Below are positions 63,066 to 64,000 of a stretch of 64,000 bases of DNA, in pieces. The notes below the pieces were generated by a model that was not told the DNA's origin, did not search any database, and was given only the letters and a program-made list of their open reading frames with translations. Both the position numbers and the translations under genes were made by a program. This DNA is from DAOUJI01 sp965219565 (GTDB taxonomy: Bacteria > Chloroflexota > Dehalococcoidia > Lucifugimonadales > JAGWBF01): contig OZ244780.1 of NCBI GenBank assembly GCA_965219565.1, positions 310,001 through 374,000 of the forward strand, given 5' to 3'. Position 1 is the stretch's first letter. Each line of letters starts with the position of its first letter.

Positions 63066-63623
63066 CTATATCTTCTCTACCTGTAGGAAGTCCAACTCGA
63101 CGGGGGTCTCCCGGCCGAAGAAGGATACCAACACCTTCATCTTGGCCTTGGAGGCGTCTATGTCGCTGACCGAGCCGATGAAATCGGCGAAGGGCCCCGA
63201 CGCTATGCGGACCATCTGGCCCTTCTGGAAGCCCACCTGCACCTTTGGAGGGCCCGACTCGATCTGCTTCAGTATGTTGGACACTTCCTGGTCCTCCAGG
63301 GGCACGGGCTTGGAGCGTTTGTCTGTCTCGTCCTCGGTTGACACGAAACCCGCCACGCCGGGGGTGTTACGAACGACGTACCAGCTTTCGTCGTCCATGG
63401 TCATCTGCACCAGAATATAGCCGGGGAAGACCTTCTTCCGCTCCGGCTTCCTCTTCCCGTCCTTGAGGACGATCTCCTCTTCGGTGGGCACCACCACGCG
63501 GAATATCTTGTCGTTCATGTCCAGACTTTGGACACGCTGGTTAAGGTTCTTTTCCACCCGTTCCTCCTGGCCGGAGTAGGTGTGGATTATGTACCATCGA
63601 ACTTCGCTGGTCGTGCTAGACAC
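63066..63623 (-). CDS. nusG: Transcription termination/antitermination factor NusG
   Basis: A 185-residue NusG that binds RNA polymerase and Rho or S10. The NGN domain begins RWYIIHTYSGQEERVEKNL, VFPGYILVQM is near residue 83, and the KOW domain has GQMVRIASGPFADFIGSVS. The start is the GTG at 63623 with AGGAG 6 bp upstream; the longer frame reaches into secE. It precedes rplK. Confidence 0.96.
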   Translation of the reverse strand: MSSTTSEVRWYIIHTYSGQEERVEKNLNQRVQSLDMNDKIFRVVVPTEEEIVLKDGKRKPERKKVFPGYILVQMTMDDESWYVVRNTPGVAGFVSTEDETDKRSKPVPLEDQEVSNILKQIESGPPKVQVGFQKGQMVRIASGPFADFIGSVSDIDASKAKMKVLVSFFGRETPVELDFLQVEKI

Positions 63624-63673
63624 AATGACTCCTTGATGGTCTTGTCCTGAGGTTGTCGTTAGGGATTGAGAGT

Positions 63674-63925
63674 CTACCCCAGAATAAACCGGCTGAAGGT
63701 CTGGGAAAAGGCGTAGTCCAACCCGGCCAGTATGGCCCCTATGAACGCGGAAAGTATGATCACGTACACAGTGAGGCGGGCCGTCTCCTCCCTGGTGGGC
63801 CAAACGGCTTTTCGGAGCTCAGCAATCGTCTCCCTGAAGAACTCCAGTGGATTTCCGCGTCGGACAGACTGAGGGTTGATGATGTTGCGCGATGACTGTC
63901 CGCGAGCGGAAGGTGAGCGGGCCAA
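63674..63925 (-). CDS. secE: Preprotein translocase subunit SecE
   Basis: An 83-residue SecE with a basic N-terminus, the amphipathic EFFRETIAELRKAVWPTREE and one membrane helix (residues 52-72). The TTG start lies 7 bp after the rpmG stop and has AGAGG upstream. It stabilises SecY in the translocon. Confidence 0.95.
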   Translation of the reverse strand: MARSPSARGQSSRNIINPQSVRRGNPLEFFRETIAELRKAVWPTREETARLTVYVIILSAFIGAILAGLDYAFSQTFSRFILG

Positions 63926-63932
63926 GGTTACG

Positions 63933-64000
63933 TTACCTCTCTTCCCTGTGGACCTTGTGGGAACGACACCGCGGACAGTACTTCTTCAGCTCAATCCGCT
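63933..64000 (-). CDS. rpmG: 50S ribosomal protein L33 (C-terminal part; runs off the window)
   Basis: The last 21 codons, read from the window edge, are IELKKYCPRCRSHKVHREER-like with a Cys pair (CPRC), as in L33. Too short for the ORF threshold. It begins the rpmG-secE-nusG-rplK-rplA run. Confidence 0.85.
   Translation of the reverse strand, partial: RIELKKYCPRCRSHKVHREER

Noticed and set aside
63926..64000. tRNA-Trp between rpmG and secE, as in some bacteria
   Set aside because: Only 7 bp separate the L33 stop and the SecE start.
1..64000. rRNA, tRNA, tmRNA or origin elements
   Set aside because: No stretch in the intergenic gaps shows recognisable cloverleaf, rRNA or DnaA-box cluster sequence by eye; a covariance search was not possible.

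Overview
The window looks like a chromosomal segment of a Chloroflexota bacterium, most likely Dehalococcoidia/SAR202-like. This is an inference from gene content, not a marker-based placement. The signs are a GC-rich genome dense in peptide-type ABC permeases and substrate-binding lipoproteins, CaiB/BaiF CoA-transferases, a CoxL-type molybdenum hydroxylase operon, GMC and SDR oxidoreductases, SMP-30 and NHL propellers, and many DUF1800 proteins.

Layout. 1-2.5 kb: PAP2 phosphatase, then cmk-plsC and a small unknown gene. 2.7-5.9 kb: an AT-richer patch with an ATPase-DUF4435 protein (possible phage-defence gene) and a Pro/Thr-repeat lipoprotein. 6.0-10.2 kb: a minus-strand catabolic group (crotonase fold, Zn alcohol dehydrogenase, atypical SDR, SMP-30 lactonase) with REP-like palindromes. 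10.6-14.6 kb: peptide-type ABC importer 1. 14.6-21.6 kb: minus-strand run DUF1800, NHL, CaiB, CaiB, thiolase, DUF35. 21.9-26 kb: a 1363-residue surface adhesin with a 915-bp internal duplication. 26-38.5 kb: zinc-ribbon/PQQ-propeller membrane protein, ABC importer 2, a DUF1800-NHL pair and ABC importer 3. 38.7-40.4 kb: a probably inactive S41 protease homologue and a zinc-ribbon protein.

40.5-64 kb holds the most striking structure. The order rpmG-secE-nusG-rplK-rplA (64.0-61.9 kb) and rplJ-rplL (41.5-40.5 kb) is the usual ribosomal-protein cluster, but rplA and rplJ are 20.4 kb apart. The break is filled by an island bounded by two directly repeated copies of a degenerate DDE insertion sequence. 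The island carries a GMC oxidoreductase, three DUF1800-NHL cassettes (two in tandem), a coxL-S-M-G operon, a cupin, an orphan peptide-binding lipoprotein and a remnant of a second transposase family. rplJ keeps its own L10 leader and a candidate promoter next to the island edge.

The recurring theme is a two-gene cassette, DUF1800 followed by an NHL propeller, present five times. Each copy lies beside a transport protein or a catabolic operon. None of the ten proteins has a visible signal peptide, and each family ends in a near-invariant C-terminal tail. I consider this the best candidate for an undescribed system here: a cytoplasmic protein pair attached to different uptake and oxidation modules. 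None of the three complete permease sets has an ATPase gene in the window, so ATPases must be supplied from elsewhere.
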